A stretch of DNA of 64,000 bases from Ascarosepion bandense (lineage: Eukaryota > Mollusca > Cephalopoda > Sepiida > Sepiidae): NCBI GenBank assembly GCA_037127315.1, contig JBBBDQ010001124.1:1234501-1298500 (forward strand). Reading direction: 5' to 3'. The first letter of the stretch is position 1. Each line of letters opens with the position of its first letter. Position numbers and translations under genes: made by a program. Below are positions 10,843 to 22,198 of the stretch, piece by piece. A model generated the notes under the pieces. That model worked only from the letters and a program-made list of their open reading frames with translations, made no database searches and was not told where the DNA came from.

Positions 10843-11133
10843 GTCAGTTCTCTATCATCATCATCATCATCATCATCTATCCATCACACCCAGATAGTGC
10901 ATAGGGCAGCAATTTTTTTTGCTGTTTTTTACAGAGCAGGGTTGTTAGCCCTGTGCCCAACCCACAAACCTGGAGGACCGATGGACCATTCTTGGTTTTT
11001 ATGTTTACAGCACCTGGTATTCCCAAATGGTCACCCATTTAAGTACTGACCAGGCTTGATGTTGCTTAACTTCGGTGATTGGACGAGAACCGGTGTATTG
11101 AACACGATATAGCCGTAGACGTCAGTTCTCTAT
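10843..11133 (-). mobile_element. 5S-rRNA-derived SINE with 13-bp TSD
   Basis: The element (10856-11120) is flanked by the perfect 13-bp duplication GTCAGTTCTCTAT (10843-10855 and 11121-11133). Read on the minus strand, the first ~119 nt are a full-length 5S-like sequence. It starts GTCTACGG, contains the internal promoter phrase GAAGTTAAGCAAC and the TCAGTACTTAAATGGGTGAC box, and ends GGTGCTGTAA. A ~145-nt body follows ('gggctaacaaccctgctctg', then an A-rich part), then (GAT)n. This matches SINE3-type elements known from fish. It interrupts Gypsy pol. Confidence 0.92.
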
Positions 11134-11382
11134 AGATATGATTAACTATTTATGTAAGAAAAAAAAAGAATGCGGTATCCTATGCAAATTAGATGAGTCG
11201 TATTTAGGTGATAAGGTGATAACTGTTGGCACTCCATTATGTTACGTATAACAGTGTACTATGTATCAGGTACTAAAACTGTGAGATATACCAAACATAA
11301 AAGGCAAGAAGAACCTATCCCAGTAAGCCAAATGCCATTAAAGAAATGTCTCCTCCAACAAATTTGGTAACCTGTTGTATCC
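11134..11382 (+). pseudogene. Gypsy pol spacer between nested SINEs
   Basis: This continues the Gypsy internal region between two insertions. I cannot align it to a specific domain by eye. It should correspond to the connection between reverse transcriptase and RNase H. Confidence 0.4.
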
Positions 11383-11702
11383 TTGAGAAAGGTCAGTCAC
11401 TTAAGTGCCATACGTGAAACACGCTTGGGCGATCATGTCTCAAAAGAGACCTGACTGACTGGGCAGAAGATTATCCCGCAGTAGGTTGCCATTGCTTTCT
11501 GCAGTAGACTGGTTGCCAGCCAAGGCTATAGAACCCAATCTGTCCTGTTATCTAACCCATAACTGGAAGATGGATTAATACCTTTCCTAAGGGTATTTGC
11601 GCGTAAGTGAATGCAATGAATTCAACTGGAATTTGAACTCGGCTCCCCGATTTTTCATTCCGAGCCGATATCCACTGTACCACAACGTACATCATTGAGA
11701 AA
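11383..11702 (-). mobile_element. tRNA-derived SINE, family 1, in Gypsy pol
   Basis: TTGAGAAA duplications (11383-11390 and 11695-11702) flank about 303 bp. On the minus strand it starts GATGTACGTTGTGGTACAGT with a box-A-like head and a box-B-like 'GAGTTCAAATTCC'. It ends past a small hairpin (CATGTCTC…GAGACCTG) at 11434-11453. Sister copies are at 24480, 29496, 34953, 45948, 46850, 49292 and 54776. Confidence 0.88.
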
Positions 11703-11939
11703 AGTACAATAACAAATTAAGTTCCAAAGTGGTAAACTACCAAATATGGAAGTCAGAGAGCCAACCGGATTATTCTGTACAAAATTGTCACTGAGAGAGA
11801 TTAGTCTACTGCAATATACGCTACCATGGACACTCTCTGCTAATTAGTAGCTATGACCCTCGTATAACAAATGGACTCATCTATACTACTGCACCAGAAG
11901 GGTATCAGGATATTCCACTACAACATAATCCTACAATCA

Positions 11940-12300
11940 TTTCTCAGGAGAACAAATTATTAAGAAGTCTGACAAATACAGAAAAGTGCTGCAGTCAAAT
12001 TGAAAAAGAAGCACTTGCTATAATTTTGGCTGTAAAGAAATTTCACAGGCTTATACTAGAAAGAAAACTGATACTGCAAACTGATCCTCATCCATTATTA
12101 AGTATATTCCGTTCTAAGAAAATTGGGACACACAGATTGATATTGAAAGGTAAAGAAGATTTTGAAGATACTATGATTGCTACTTTGGAATCCAAAAGCA
12201 TCATTAAAAGCCTTGTGTGTAACACTATAAAAGAATTGCCAGTCCCAATATATATCAAAATTAATTCTAAAATAATTACATTTATTCAAAAAATTTGAAT
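11940..12300 (+). pseudogene. Gypsy RNase H relic
   Basis: The stretch SQIEKEALAIILAVKKFHR followed by LQTDPHPLLSIF is the family-typical RNase H core, with the acidic residues of IEKEAL and QTD visible. It lies between RT and integrase as expected. It is followed by a stop, and the downstream tether is unclear. Confidence 0.85.
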
Positions 12301-12429
12301 GAGTCAATTCAAAATGGAGTCAAGCTATAATTAATATAGGTAATAATAGTACAGCATTTTTTACTTTTGATGGAGAACTTTTGTATGCAGAATTCTGGTA
12401 TCTCTACAAAAAAAGATTTTGGAAAAATT

Positions 12430-12945
12430 TCATGTAGTAACATCCAGGAATAGTGAGGATGATGTACCTGATGAGAAGCTGTGATTATTGGCCAAAATTG
12501 GACAAATATATTCAAGATACAGTTAGAAAATGTAATAATTGTGATTCAGCAACAAAATTTTTAAATGCTTCATACAATTTCATTTTGGTCGACAGTTTCA
12601 TAAAATGGACAGACATATTGAAGTGTAAACGACCTGCTTCCACAATAATGATTAAATTATTTTGCAAAAATGATGTAGTTGAACACTTAACAACACCAAT
12701 TTATCATCCAAGATCAAATGGTCAAGCTGAGTGGTTTGTTGATACTTTCAAAAGGGCATTAAGAAAATCTAAAATCTGGAAAGCTGAAGAAGTGTCGCTA
12801 CAAAAATTTTTGAGTGTATATCAAATGCTCTCAAATTCAAATGTCACCACAAGAACGTCACCTGCAGAGCTCATGTTTGCTAGGAAAGTGACATCCATTT
12901 TCAACAAATTACGACCTGGGAATAAAAACAAATCCATCTTTTAAG
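12430..12945 (+). pseudogene. Gypsy integrase relic with internal deletions
   Basis: The zinc-binding region is seen as HPGIVRMMYLMRS…YWPKLD and CNNC. The first catalytic aspartate is in LVDSFIKW, and the catalytic glutamate is in YHPRSNGQAE (about 12699-12728). The segment expected to hold the second catalytic aspartate (SDNG-type) is missing between IKLF and VVEHLT. The linker before LVDS is also shorter than normal. The end SPAELMFARKV is typical of Gypsy integrases. It cannot be active. Confidence 0.88.
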
Positions 12946-13287
12946 ATCAGTGATAAAATCTTCTTTAAAAGCTTTAAGGTTTGAAAGGAAAATTGGAAGG
13001 AAAAATATTTCGACTCCTTGGAAATATGATGAACATTGTCAAAAGTGAATGATTTTAACATAGAAGATATATAGATCAATTAAGTTCTAGATAGGCACAA
13101 AATAACCAGTACAGTTTAATTCACTGATGATAATGCTTCACAATACCTTTGAAGTATCTATTCATAAAATGAATATTATAATGCAATGCCAGGCTAAGCA
13201 AAAGTGTGATGTGACTGAAACCTTGGAAATAGACCCATGTTGAAAATAGTATCATCTAAAAAAAGTGCATATCTAAAAAGATAGGTG

Positions 13288-13494
13288 TGTTATGGAGATG
13301 AACACACCCTTCCAGAATACAACTTAGACTAATTGAAATAGGATAAATACTGATGTCAAGAATCATCAGGGAGGAAGTAGAAAGTGAGTTAATGCAAGTG
13401 AGCTGGAAGTGAGCTTTATTTTCTGACTACAGAATTCAGCAAGACTATGCTGACTCCAAGTGACATTATATTTCATTGCTATGAAAACATAACA
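13288..13494 (+). repeat. 3' LTR of the Gypsy element
   Basis: It starts TGTTATGGAGATGAACACAC and ends AAAACATAACA. It is about 20 bp shorter than the 5' LTR because the segment after 'CATTATATTT' is shortened. Confidence 0.83.
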
Positions 13495-13529
13495 TTTTGT
13501 TTATGTAAAGTGTCTGAAACATTTTACAC

Positions 13530-14575
13530 ACCCATTTAGGGAGTGGTTGGCATATATGCTGATGACACTATACTTTACTCTCACATTGATCAAAGATTTG
13601 CTGAGGTTGACATAGCAAACTCAGCTGCTGAACTCGAGAAGGACCTCCAATCTGTGGTGGACTGAATGGTAAGAAATCCATGGTAAGAAATGGATCATAA
13701 ATTTCAATGCTTCCAAAATAAAGCTACTATCTATTAACCACCACAGACAATCGCTTCTACCCCCATTAGCATGCATCAGTCTAGTCTGCCTGAAAGTAAA
13801 ACACTGCACCTCCTCGGGTTAACTCTCACAACAGACTCTCAAGTGGAATGACTATATAGAATCCATATCTAAATCTGCTGCTAAGAAGGTTAGTTCTTTG
13901 TGCAAGGTCAGGAAGTTTTTCCAATCTGAAACAATCCTGACTATATATAAATCTACCATCCACCTGTGCATTGAGTACTACTGCCATATCTGGTTGGGTC
14001 CGCCTGCTATCAAACTAGGGGTTCTTAACAAAATTCAACAATGTATCTGTAATGTGATCAATCCTGACTTGGTAGCTCGGATACAGTCACTTTTTCACCA
14101 GTGCAATGTGGCTTCCCTGTGTCTCTTCTACAAATACTTTCATGGCTTCTGCTCAGATGAACTTAGCTCACTGGTACCCACCATACATGAATTTGCTCAA
14201 GCCACAAGATTAGCAACTAAGTCCCGCCCTTTTACTCTGAAACCAATAAATTGTAAATGCCAATTCTACTCCAGCAGCTTCTTCTCTCGCACTTCCCACC
14301 TGTGGAATTCACTTTCATTTACTTGCTTTCCCGACAGCTACAATCTTCAAGAATTCAAATGTAAAGTCAATAGTCATCTCACTAAGTTGCATCCTCTCTT
14401 TCATGCTCCTTTTTTTGTCTACACCACTCTCATCAGTATTCTCATCCTCCTTCTACCCTCTTCCTGACACCCCCTGTAACCTGTCACTCTTTCTCATAAC
14501 TTACCTCTTATGTAACCCCCTGCTCAACAGTGGCAAAAAGTGCCTTGCTTGAGGTGACACGATTACAAAAGAAAA
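13530..14575 (+). mobile_element. LINE-B, longest copy, with RT palm motif
   Basis: It opens with GIYADDTILYSH-like coding, the RT catalytic YADD at 13555-13566. It continues through an ELEKDLQSVV block, the AAKKVSSLCKVRKFF thumb segment and IYKSTIHLCIEYYCHIW. A long open frame follows (13898-14464) through NVASLCLFYKYFHGFCSDEL, SSFFSRTSHLWNSL and FKCKVNSHL. The 3' tail ends in the CCTTGCTTGAGGTGACACGA box and poly-A. The upstream fingers and endonuclease are absent. The family is CR1/Jockey-superfamily by memory (Daphne-like or Rex1-like possible). Confidence 0.88.
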
Positions 14576-14832
14576 AAAAATCTGTCAGAAATCTGAAGCA
14601 AAACATTCACTGACAATTATTAGAAATACACACTTGTTTAGAAACGCTGAAAACTTTTACATGGTATTATATCGTGACACAGATAATATTAAAAGCATAT
14701 ATGAGGAGTAAGCAGATGCCAAAAATTTCCATCACACATTTAGTGTATTTTAATGGCCCATTTTTGACAGGTGTTGATCTTGGTACAAAAAAAGGAAAAT
14801 TGTTCATAAAACTATGAAGAAATAAAATCTAA
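14576..14832. other. Gene-free spacer
   Basis: No recognised feature. It may be the 5' part of the Tc1-type relic that resumes after the Helitron, but I cannot show this. Confidence 0.3.
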
Positions 14833-15698
14833 TCTAAACTTATTTTATAAATGGAACTTCGTCTGTGTGTGTGTGTGTGTGTGTGTCTGTGTGTGTGCCT
14901 GTGTGTGTGTGTGTGTGTGTGTCCATTACCTATAGACTCCGAAATGGCTGAACCGATTTTCTTGAAAATTTACACAGTTGTACTATAAGTGTCTGCAAGT
15001 GTTCTTAGCTAGGTTTTGTGTCAAATAAATATCGAAAATCGATAATCGAAAAAATCGGGTCATAGAAGGAGTGGTGCGATTATAATCAAATTTGATACAC
15101 TCATAGACAAAGACATAAGAAATGATATTCAGAAGTTTCAAGGTTGCGGTTCTGACAAGAGTGCAGAAAATTGATAATATATATATATATGAAAGGCAAG
15201 ATGTTTGTGTGTGTGTGTGTGTCTGTTTATCTGCTTGTGTGTCTGTATTTTTTCAGCCCTTTTATTTTAGTTTTTGCTTCAGGTTTGGCTCTAAGTAGAT
15301 AGAATTGATAATCGAAAATATCGGGTTATAGAAGGAGTGGTCAAATTTGATACACTCATAGACAAAGACATAAGAAACAATAAGTGACTGTTTATCTGCC
15401 TGTATGTCTGTATTTTTTTTTTCAGCTCTTTTATTTTAGTTTTTGCTTTGGGTTTGGCTCTAAGTAGGTATAATTGTAGTTCTTAGTCTCAGTCTGATAC
15501 CATTTACTCAGAGGACTTATTTAACCTTCAAAATTCAGTTTACGATGAAAAAAACTTATTTGGTATCGATACCAGGAAATCAAAATTTGACTTACATCCA
15601 TTTCTTTCGTGTCAACGTCCAAAGAGTCTGAGCTCCAGGACCATAGATTAGTTTTAAAGCTTTCATTACACTCGAGCAACGCCGGGCTATACTGCTAG
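14833..15698 (+). mobile_element. Non-autonomous Helitron, family 1, internally duplicated
   Basis: It starts TCTAAACTTATTTTATAAAT and ends GCCGGGCTATACTGCTAG. It is longer than its siblings because an internal segment is repeated. The phrases 'agaaggagtggt', 'tttgatacactcatagacaa' and 'cccttttattttagtttttg' each occur twice (about 15065-15300 and 15330-15470). Long (TG)n runs follow the 5' end. Confidence 0.87.
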
Positions 15699-16031
15699 TT
15701 TATTATATATTTGCAGGGGTACAAATTTTTATTAATAAAAGCTAATATATGAAAAGGCCATTCTGGGCATAGATGCATTTCAGCTATGAAGCCAGTATGA
15801 ACTTTGGATGCAGATGTTTGGAATAAGATCATGTTCAGTAATGAATCTAAAATAAAACTTCATTTGAATGAATGATAATTTGCTAGAAGGCCTACTGGAA
15901 AGCTAACTAAACAACATTATACAATAAAATCAATGAATTTTCAAGATAAGGGTTTGATATTTTGAGGATACGAAAAAGTGGTTATTTAAAAAAAGCTAAA
16001 ATTGATGGTAACTTGACATATATTCAGTTGC

Positions 16032-16298
16032 TTAACCCGAGAACACCAACCATGGGTATATAGTACCCAGCGAAAATGACACCATTTTAATTAGAATTTT
16101 TAGTACCTGATTTTCTTAATAATGTTTTTCAGTTCCTATTAATGTTAACTAAAAGTACAAGATTGAAGTGCCTGCATGTAAAATATTTCAAATAAAGATT
16201 TACATTTAATATCTTTTTGATATTTTCAAAATCGGGTATGATATACCCATGGTTAGTAGTGGTGTAACTTTAATTGATGGTTAGTGTTTCAGGGTTAA
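16032..16298. mobile_element. piggyBac-like MITE, TTAA target duplication
   Basis: Ends CCCGAGAACACCAACCAT (16036) and, reversed, CCCTGAAACACTAACCATC (to 16294) are flanked by TTAA at 16032-16035 and 16295-16298. The element is 259 bp and holds an inner dyad built on 'ATGGGTATATAGTACCC' and 'GGGTATGATATACCCAT'. The CCC termini and TTAA site point to the piggyBac superfamily. It sits inside the Tc1 relic. Confidence 0.87.
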
Positions 16299-16477
16299 GG
16301 ACTACTTGATTCCCAACTTGGATGAAAGTCAGATTTTTTAGTATCTACAAAATTGGTGAAGATGCCCCTTTATTGAAGGATTGGCCTTGACTTAAATATC
16401 AAGGAGAAAATCTGGAAAGAACTTCATCAGAAGAATCCATGCAAGTTTTGAACAACTGAGAGAACATTCTCTTTATT

Positions 16478-16985
16478 TTTTTTTAATCATTTCACCCCAA
16501 GCAAGGCATTCCACTGCCACTATTGTGCATGGGGTTATATAGGGGAAGGTAAAGAGAAAGAGTGGTTAGATATAGGAAATGTCAGAAGGAGGGTGATAGG
16601 CAGGTAAGGATACCGAGGCTGAGGGTTGGGTAGATGGGAAGAGTGTTTGAAAGAATGGATGCGAGTTAGTGTGTTACGAGGTGTCTATTGACCTTACATT
16701 TAAACTCCTGGAAATTGTAGCTGACGGGGAAGCAATCATGTGGAAGGGAATTCCACAGTCGGGAAGTGTGAGAAAAGAAACTGTTGGAGTAGAAGTTGCG
16801 GTTACATTTTATCGGTTTCACTGTAAAAGAGTGGGATCTAGTTGCTAATCTAGTATCTCGTGCAAATTCATACATAGGGCGCACCAGCGATCTAAGTTCA
16901 TCGGAGCAGAAGTCATGAAAGTATTTATAGAAGAGACACAAGGAAGCCACGTCGCCCCACTGAGAGAGAGGCTTTATCATAAAGA
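16478..16985 (-). mobile_element. LINE-B 3' end inserted in Tc1 relic
   Basis: On the minus strand it reads DVASLCLFYKYFHDFCSDEL, RDTRLATRSHSFTVKPIKC, NSFFSHTSRLWNSLPHDCFP and EFKCKVNRHL. The 3' untranslated tail, box CCTTGCTTGGGGTGAAATGA and poly-A (T-run at 16478) follow. It is well preserved, so a younger copy than 960-1556; closest sister copies are 48068-48556 and 62300-62850. Confidence 0.9.
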
Positions 16986-17410
16986 ATAGTGTCTGTGACC
17001 AGTGAAGATAGATTTGCAAATATCTTTTCCCAGGTGCTCTGAAGGAATTCTTCATATTAAAGGAAGTCACATGAAATATTAACGATGTACAGTAATTTCC
17101 TAAAATGAAAATTATATTATAAATCTCTATTAAAGTCATTTTTCTCTTTTAAAACACTGACTTGGTTTATATAAGTTGGCTGAAAGCTTTAAAATAGACA
17201 TTTTGTTTTTTCTGTTTTTTTTTGTTTTTTTTTTGTTGCAGTTTCCCCTTTCATTCAGAGTTCCTGCTTTAAGATATGATAATTAGGTCTGAAAATAACC
17301 CTAATAGGGTCAATTTATAGAAAATGCAAAAGGAAGCATTCACTTATAAACTGGTAATTATTAAAAATTTACAGTCGTTTAAAGTGGCCAAAGATTTTTG
17401 CACAGCACTG

Positions 17411-17775
17411 TATATAGACTAAGACTGTATGTTTATTAACACTTTTATTTCTGTGGACGTGTTTCTTGGTGGCAGCGGTGGCTTCATCTCATCTCCAAGA
17501 ATGTGATTTCTTCTTTGCTGATTACTGTTGACCATGTCCACCATAGCTTATGGATATAGAATATAGAGCAGTACGTAATTTGTTCAATGAAACAATGTCA
17601 AGGATTAACACTCACGAATTTGACACTCTACTGGATCAGATTAGATCACAAATACTTGGGAAAATATAGCCGCCTTTTATACATGTTGCATTGAATATTT
17701 TGAGCCTTCTAATTAGTTAACCCTTCTGTTGGTGAACTATAAAATGAGTCAGTCTGTTGCTGGCTCACCAGTATA
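17411..17775. other. Gene-free spacer
   Basis: No coding frame or terminal repeat recognised. Confidence 0.4.
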
Positions 17776-18178
17776 CATGGTGTTAGGGCGCCGCCCCTAT
17801 TTGACTACATAATGGACTGTTCCCATAGCTATATATAGCAATGGTGGATTCTCTACAGGGAGAGTTGTGGAGAGTCGTACGGAGTCGTAGAGAGTCACTT
17901 GAGAGTCTGTGCGAGAGTTAGTCACACTTCCGGTGGCGTACCGGAAGTAATCAGGTACACACACGTCTTACGACGGATTGGACTCTTGTATCTTTTCTAT
18001 TGTAAATATTACTAATCACTTCTGTACCTACTAACCGTCTTTTTGCGGAATACAACCTATATTCTGATTCTGTTGTTGAGTTATTCATTTATACTTGGCG
18101 ACATAACAGTGGCGATGAAGATGCTTCGAATTTACGCAGAGGTGACTACCAAAATTCGCCACACAACATAACACATGG
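17776..18178 (+). mobile_element. LTR remnant with primer-binding site, 5-bp TSD
   Basis: The LTR runs from TGTTAGGGCGCCG (17781) to GCGACATAACA (18118). Next comes G and TGGCGATGAAGATGC (18120-18134), a likely primer-binding site. After about 55 bp it closes with a second ACATAACA ending at 18173. CATGG flanks the whole unit (17776-17780 and 18174-18178). So it is one LTR plus a stub of internal sequence, not a clean solo LTR. It is related to 5129-5420 and 33670-33961, sharing 'CGTCTTACGAC' and 'GTTGTTGAGTTATT'. Confidence 0.83.
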
Positions 18179-18424
18179 GTACCCAAAAAATCTCTAACAA
18201 TTACTTCCTTTATGATGATGGTGTTGATGATGATGATGATGACTATATTTGCTGCCAACATACAGGTTCTGGATAAGAAGCTTCCAGTTTGACTAAAATC
18301 TTCTACGGTCGTTGATTCTTTATCATGTTTGGCTTTGTAACAGTTGCTTGGAGGTGAAAGAAAATCAGACTGGAGAAAAATGTCAATGGCATGAATTTGT
18401 TTAAGGTAGCCTTTAACTTTTATA
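18179..18424. other. Gene-free spacer
   Basis: It contains a short (GAT)n run near 18212-18240; nothing else is recognised. Confidence 0.4.
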
Positions 18425-19085
18425 AATCAACCATCTGAACAGCCACCTGTGCATCGAGTACTGCGCTGTCATATCTGGTCAAGCACCCCTGCTGTTCATC
18501 TCAGTGCTCTTGACAGGCTTCAAACAAGAACCTGTAATGCGATTGGTCCCGACCTGGCAGCTCAACTCCAGCCACTTTCTCACCGGCAGAATGTGGCTCC
18601 CTTCTGTCTCTTCTACAAATATTTTCATGGCTTCTGCTCTGACAAACTTAGGTCACTGGTGGCCCCTTCACAAGAATTTACTCATGCGACCAGATTGGCA
18701 ATAACGTTCCACCCTTTTACTGTTAAATCAGCCAAATGCAGGTGACAATTCTACTCCAGCAGCTTCTTTTTTTGCACTTTCCACCTGTGGAACTCCCTTC
18801 CATATACTTGCTTTCCTGACAGCTACAACCCCCCAGGAATTTAAATGCAGTGTCAATTCCCATGTCTTTTTCACTTGACTCCAGTCTTTTCTACCTCACC
18901 TTGTGTATCTTGTTCTTTCCCTTTCTCTCTACCTTTGCAACTATCTTCACATCCTTCTCTTGCTCTTTCTCTAACACATCCCGTAACTGGTTCATCTTCC
19001 TCTTCACTCTCCTCCTGCCTAAAATTTTAACTCTCTTATGTAGCCCTCTGCTCATCATGCAGAATCCAGTTATAAAACTGCAACA
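18425..19085 (+). mobile_element. LINE-B relic
   Basis: It begins in the 'YKSTI…CIEYCCHIW' region (frameshifted) and passes RLQTRTCNAIGPDLAAQLQPL, FYKYFHGFCSDKLRSL and the 'SSFFSRTSRLWNSLP' equivalent. It ends in a pyrimidine-rich 3' tail with CTTATGTAGCCCTCTGC. The usual CCTTGCTTGGGG box and poly-A seem lost. The tail resembles that at 30100-30280, so they share a subfamily. Confidence 0.85.
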
Positions 19086-20375
19086 AACTCTTTTACAATT
19101 TTGAGTGGAACCTTCTGTAGTATATCCATCATACATAGACCTGTTCATCTGCTGGTTCAAACAATGAGATCTTTTGTAATCGTCATCTGCTTGTTGTACT
19201 GTTGGTGTCTTTGGGGATGGTCGGTTGTACTTAATCTGGGTCTGCATCTTTGACCTTGTCGCCAAGGGTGGCTCTACCAGGAGGTTTTGAAAAAAAACAA
19301 CATATTTCTCCATCGTTACAAAAATGACACATGATGTCATCACATATATAAATTTACATATGTCTCTACAAAACTTACATTGCTTGTAGTCAATGTATAT
19401 GTTCACAAGATACATTTATAGCTTTTTAAGAAGCTTACATTCCTGCTGTTAACATATATATAAGGTTCAAGATGTACTTATTATGGCTTTGATAAATTTA
19501 CATTGCCTACTGTCAAGATATATACCCCTAGCATTTGTATCTCTTACTGCTTTTTTCTGGTCCTGGACATGACAGTAAACTGCATCTGGCAGCAAGGCCT
19601 CTGATTGGGAGGTTGTGAGGAACATGGGACCACCTCTTAATTGCTGTTGTTTTCAGGTCTCTCCTGACCAAGAGTAGTAGCACCTGTTAGGGTCCCAGCT
19701 ATGGACAAATAGGGTCAAAACACTATGAAAGTATAAAAATACACTTTTATAGAAATATATGCATGAAAAAGACTTTTATAGAAAAATATACATTTTTGAA
19801 GAAAAAATTATTACCGTAACACATTTTTGAAGAAAAAAATTCTCAGCAAAACATTTTTGAATACAAATGACATTTTCAGTTTACTAAAATAAAAAGAATA
19901 AGAACAAAAATATTTCATTAAAATCTGGCTAAATCAACCTTCTCGCTATAACCAAACATTAAAAAAAATACTTTAGAACCCTATCCTTTTGGCATTAAAT
20001 TACCCACAGAGGTGTTGATATGTCGTTAAACAAAACTCAAACTGAAACTGCTATTTTCAGACCAATGTAGACATAGAGTAGTGTAAAATATAATTTTGTG
20101 ACATAATCGTATCACTTAGACTGTTGGGCATACTGTTTATGTTTAGTTAGTATTATTATAGAGTATTCAGTCAAAACCAAAATGGTGATACCAATGAGAA
20201 ATTACTATTAGTTATTCTTATAGTCAATTATTTCTTGTAAACAGCAATTTCCTATTTTTATTACATTTTGTGAAAAGGGTGTTGTTTAGCTTAGTTAGTA
20301 CTCTAGAGTATCCAACTGAAACCAAAACAGTGATGGCCATAATAAATCCCCATAGAACATCTTTATAGTCATTTA
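19086..20375. other. No gene seen in 1.3 kb
   Basis: A minus-strand frame at 18891-19415 is the antisense of the LINE-B tail plus flanking DNA, not a gene. At 19730-19860 the phrase 'acattttTGAAgaaaaaa' and variants recur several times, a decayed AT-rich repeat. Confidence 0.4.
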
Positions 20376-20397
20376 TCTATAAATGGAACTTTGTCTC

Positions 20398-20437
<40 letters not shown>

Positions 20438-21067
20438 GATAGACTCTGAAATGGCTGAACCAATTTTCTTGAAAATTTACACAGTTGTACTATAAGCATC
20501 TGCGAGTGTTCTTAGCTAGGTTTTGTGTTGAGGTATTACCAATAAATATTGAAAATCGATAATCGAAAAAAAATTGGATTATAGAAGGAGTGGCCACTCC
20601 TTCTATAACACAATTTTGTCTATGAGTGTATCAAATTGATACACTCATAGACAAAGACATAAGAAGTGATATTCAGAAGTTTCAAGGTTGCAGTTCTTAC
20701 AATAGTGCAGAAAATCGATAATATATATATATATAAAAAGGTAAGACGTTTGCGTGTGTGTCTGTTTATCTGCCTGTATGTCTGTATTTTTTCAGCCCTT
20801 TTATTTTAGTTTTTGCTTCAGGTTTGGCTCTAAGTAGGTATAATTGTAGTTCTTAGTCTCAGCCATGATACCATTTACTCAGATGAATTATTTAGCCTTC
20901 AAAATTCAGTTTACAACAAAAAATTTATTTGATATCGATACCAGGAAATCAAAATTTGACTTACATCCATTTCTTTCATGCCAACACCCAAAGAATCTGA
21001 GCTCGAGGACCATGGATTAGTTTTAAAGCTTTCATTACACCCGAGTAACACCGAGCTATACTCCTAG
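20376..21067 (+). mobile_element. Non-autonomous Helitron, family 1
   Basis: It starts TCTATAAATGGAACTTTGTC and ends ACCGAGCTATACTCCTAG. A local inverted duplication around 20580-20660 ('gtggccactccttctataa…ttgtctatgagtgtatcaaa' followed by its complement) distinguishes it from its siblings. Confidence 0.85.
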
Positions 21068-21825
21068 TTTCAAATAAATTGCAATTTCCAAATTTTTCCC
21101 TAAATGAGCCTGTACAGTCAGACAAAATTGCTATAACAATGCAGCAGTGAAAGTGTTAAAGTGTATATATTCAATGCAGCAGTACTCAGGCAAGCAAGCG
21201 TTAACGAATGCTAAAGAAAATTATTAAATACTATGAAAACAAACCCTGTCTGTGGTCTTCAATAAAACCTGCTGATGTCTGTCTGTATGTATATACGTGA
21301 ATGAGTGTGTGTGTGCGCATGTGAAACTAAATTCATACTGAAAATCCAACCTTGGGAAGTGCCTAAAAAAATGTTCAGTCCTTCCTTTTCCACACTCTTA
21401 ACCAAACACATTTCACCTCCATCCCACTCAGTTCCATCCCAAATCTATCCAGAATTTAAACACAACTTAAACAAAATGAATTCTTCCAGAAATGGCTTCC
21501 ATTCTCCAAGTAACAAATTCTAGACACACCCAGGTCTCCTAGAATATTTTTTCTCAGCATAAATACTGCTTCTTGTCTCCAATTCCTTCCCAAGGGGACA
21601 TTCTACTGAATATCACCATGGTGTACTGCCCAAAAAGGAATTCCGTCTTTTCTGGCATTTATTAAATTTCATTGTTTTAGATTAGAACTATAAAGATATG
21701 GGGAAAATACCTACTCCTGTTGTTTTTCTTTTGATATACAAAGAGCTCATATATATTCACTAATATAAAACAAATTTAACTTTTGACAAATAACTTTCAT
21801 TGGGCTTTAACCAAACTTTTATAAA
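21068..21825. other. Gene-free stretch
   Basis: I see no gene or repeat that I can name. Confidence 0.4.
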
Positions 21826-22198
21826 TTAATATATATATATATATATATATACGCAAACAGATCTGTTTTGCTGTACCACAGCTCATCAATACAGTGAGAC
21901 ATCCTATTGCTTTTTACCCAGGATTGAAACCTGACCGAATCGCCATCAGTCGGTGATTCTACCTCTGAGCTATGGGTGCTCGGTAGAAGGAGGCAGACTT
22001 TTAGCATGTGATATACCATGTATTCATATGCCAGTAGTAAAAGTGTTCTAATTCATTACTGAATAAACAATGTGTAGATGCTAGAGTATCGTTTTTCCAA
22101 AGTTTACCATTTTCCAAGGTGCTCAGTCAGGGTATAATAGCATAAATAGTCATCCACAGACAGATCTGTTTTGCAGTATTACAGCTCATCAGTACACT

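Larger units (their letters stand above)
8760..13494 (+). mobile_element. Degenerate Gypsy-type LTR retrotransposon
   Basis: Two similar LTRs (8760-8986 and 13288-13494) bracket gag, protease, reverse transcriptase, RNase H and integrase relics in the Gypsy order, with integrase last. A primer-binding site candidate, TGGAGATGAGGATTC, starts at 8988, two bases after the LTR. Frames are broken throughout, the protease aspartate is lost and integrase has internal gaps, so it is dead. Two SINEs are nested in pol. The wording of the RT and integrase blocks is closest to Mag-like Gypsy elements by memory. The flanking 5 bp (CTTAG and TTTTG) do not give a clear duplication. Confidence 0.88.
15740..17410 (+). 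pseudogene. Tc1-type transposase relic split by two insertions
   Basis: Pieces read as an FSNESKIKLH-like block (canonical FSDES, second catalytic region altered), RRPTGKL, a DYLIPNLDESQIF-like block, and an IKEKIWKELH-like equivalent of PIENLW. The relic runs 15750-16031, resumes 16295-16460, and its C-terminal phrase and 3' end follow at about 17040-17410. The far end reads, on the minus strand, CAGTGCTGTGCAAAAATCTT (about 17385-17404), which looks like a Tc1 terminal repeat. A TTAA MITE and a LINE-B tail interrupt it. Confidence 0.65.

Noticed and set aside
10856..10876. (CAT)n as a coding polyhistidine
   Set aside because: It is the simple-repeat tail of the minus-strand 5S SINE.
18891..19415. 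174-codon minus-strand frame as a gene
   Set aside because: Its C-terminal half is antisense to the LINE-B tail at 18850-19080, and the rest has no recognisable motif.
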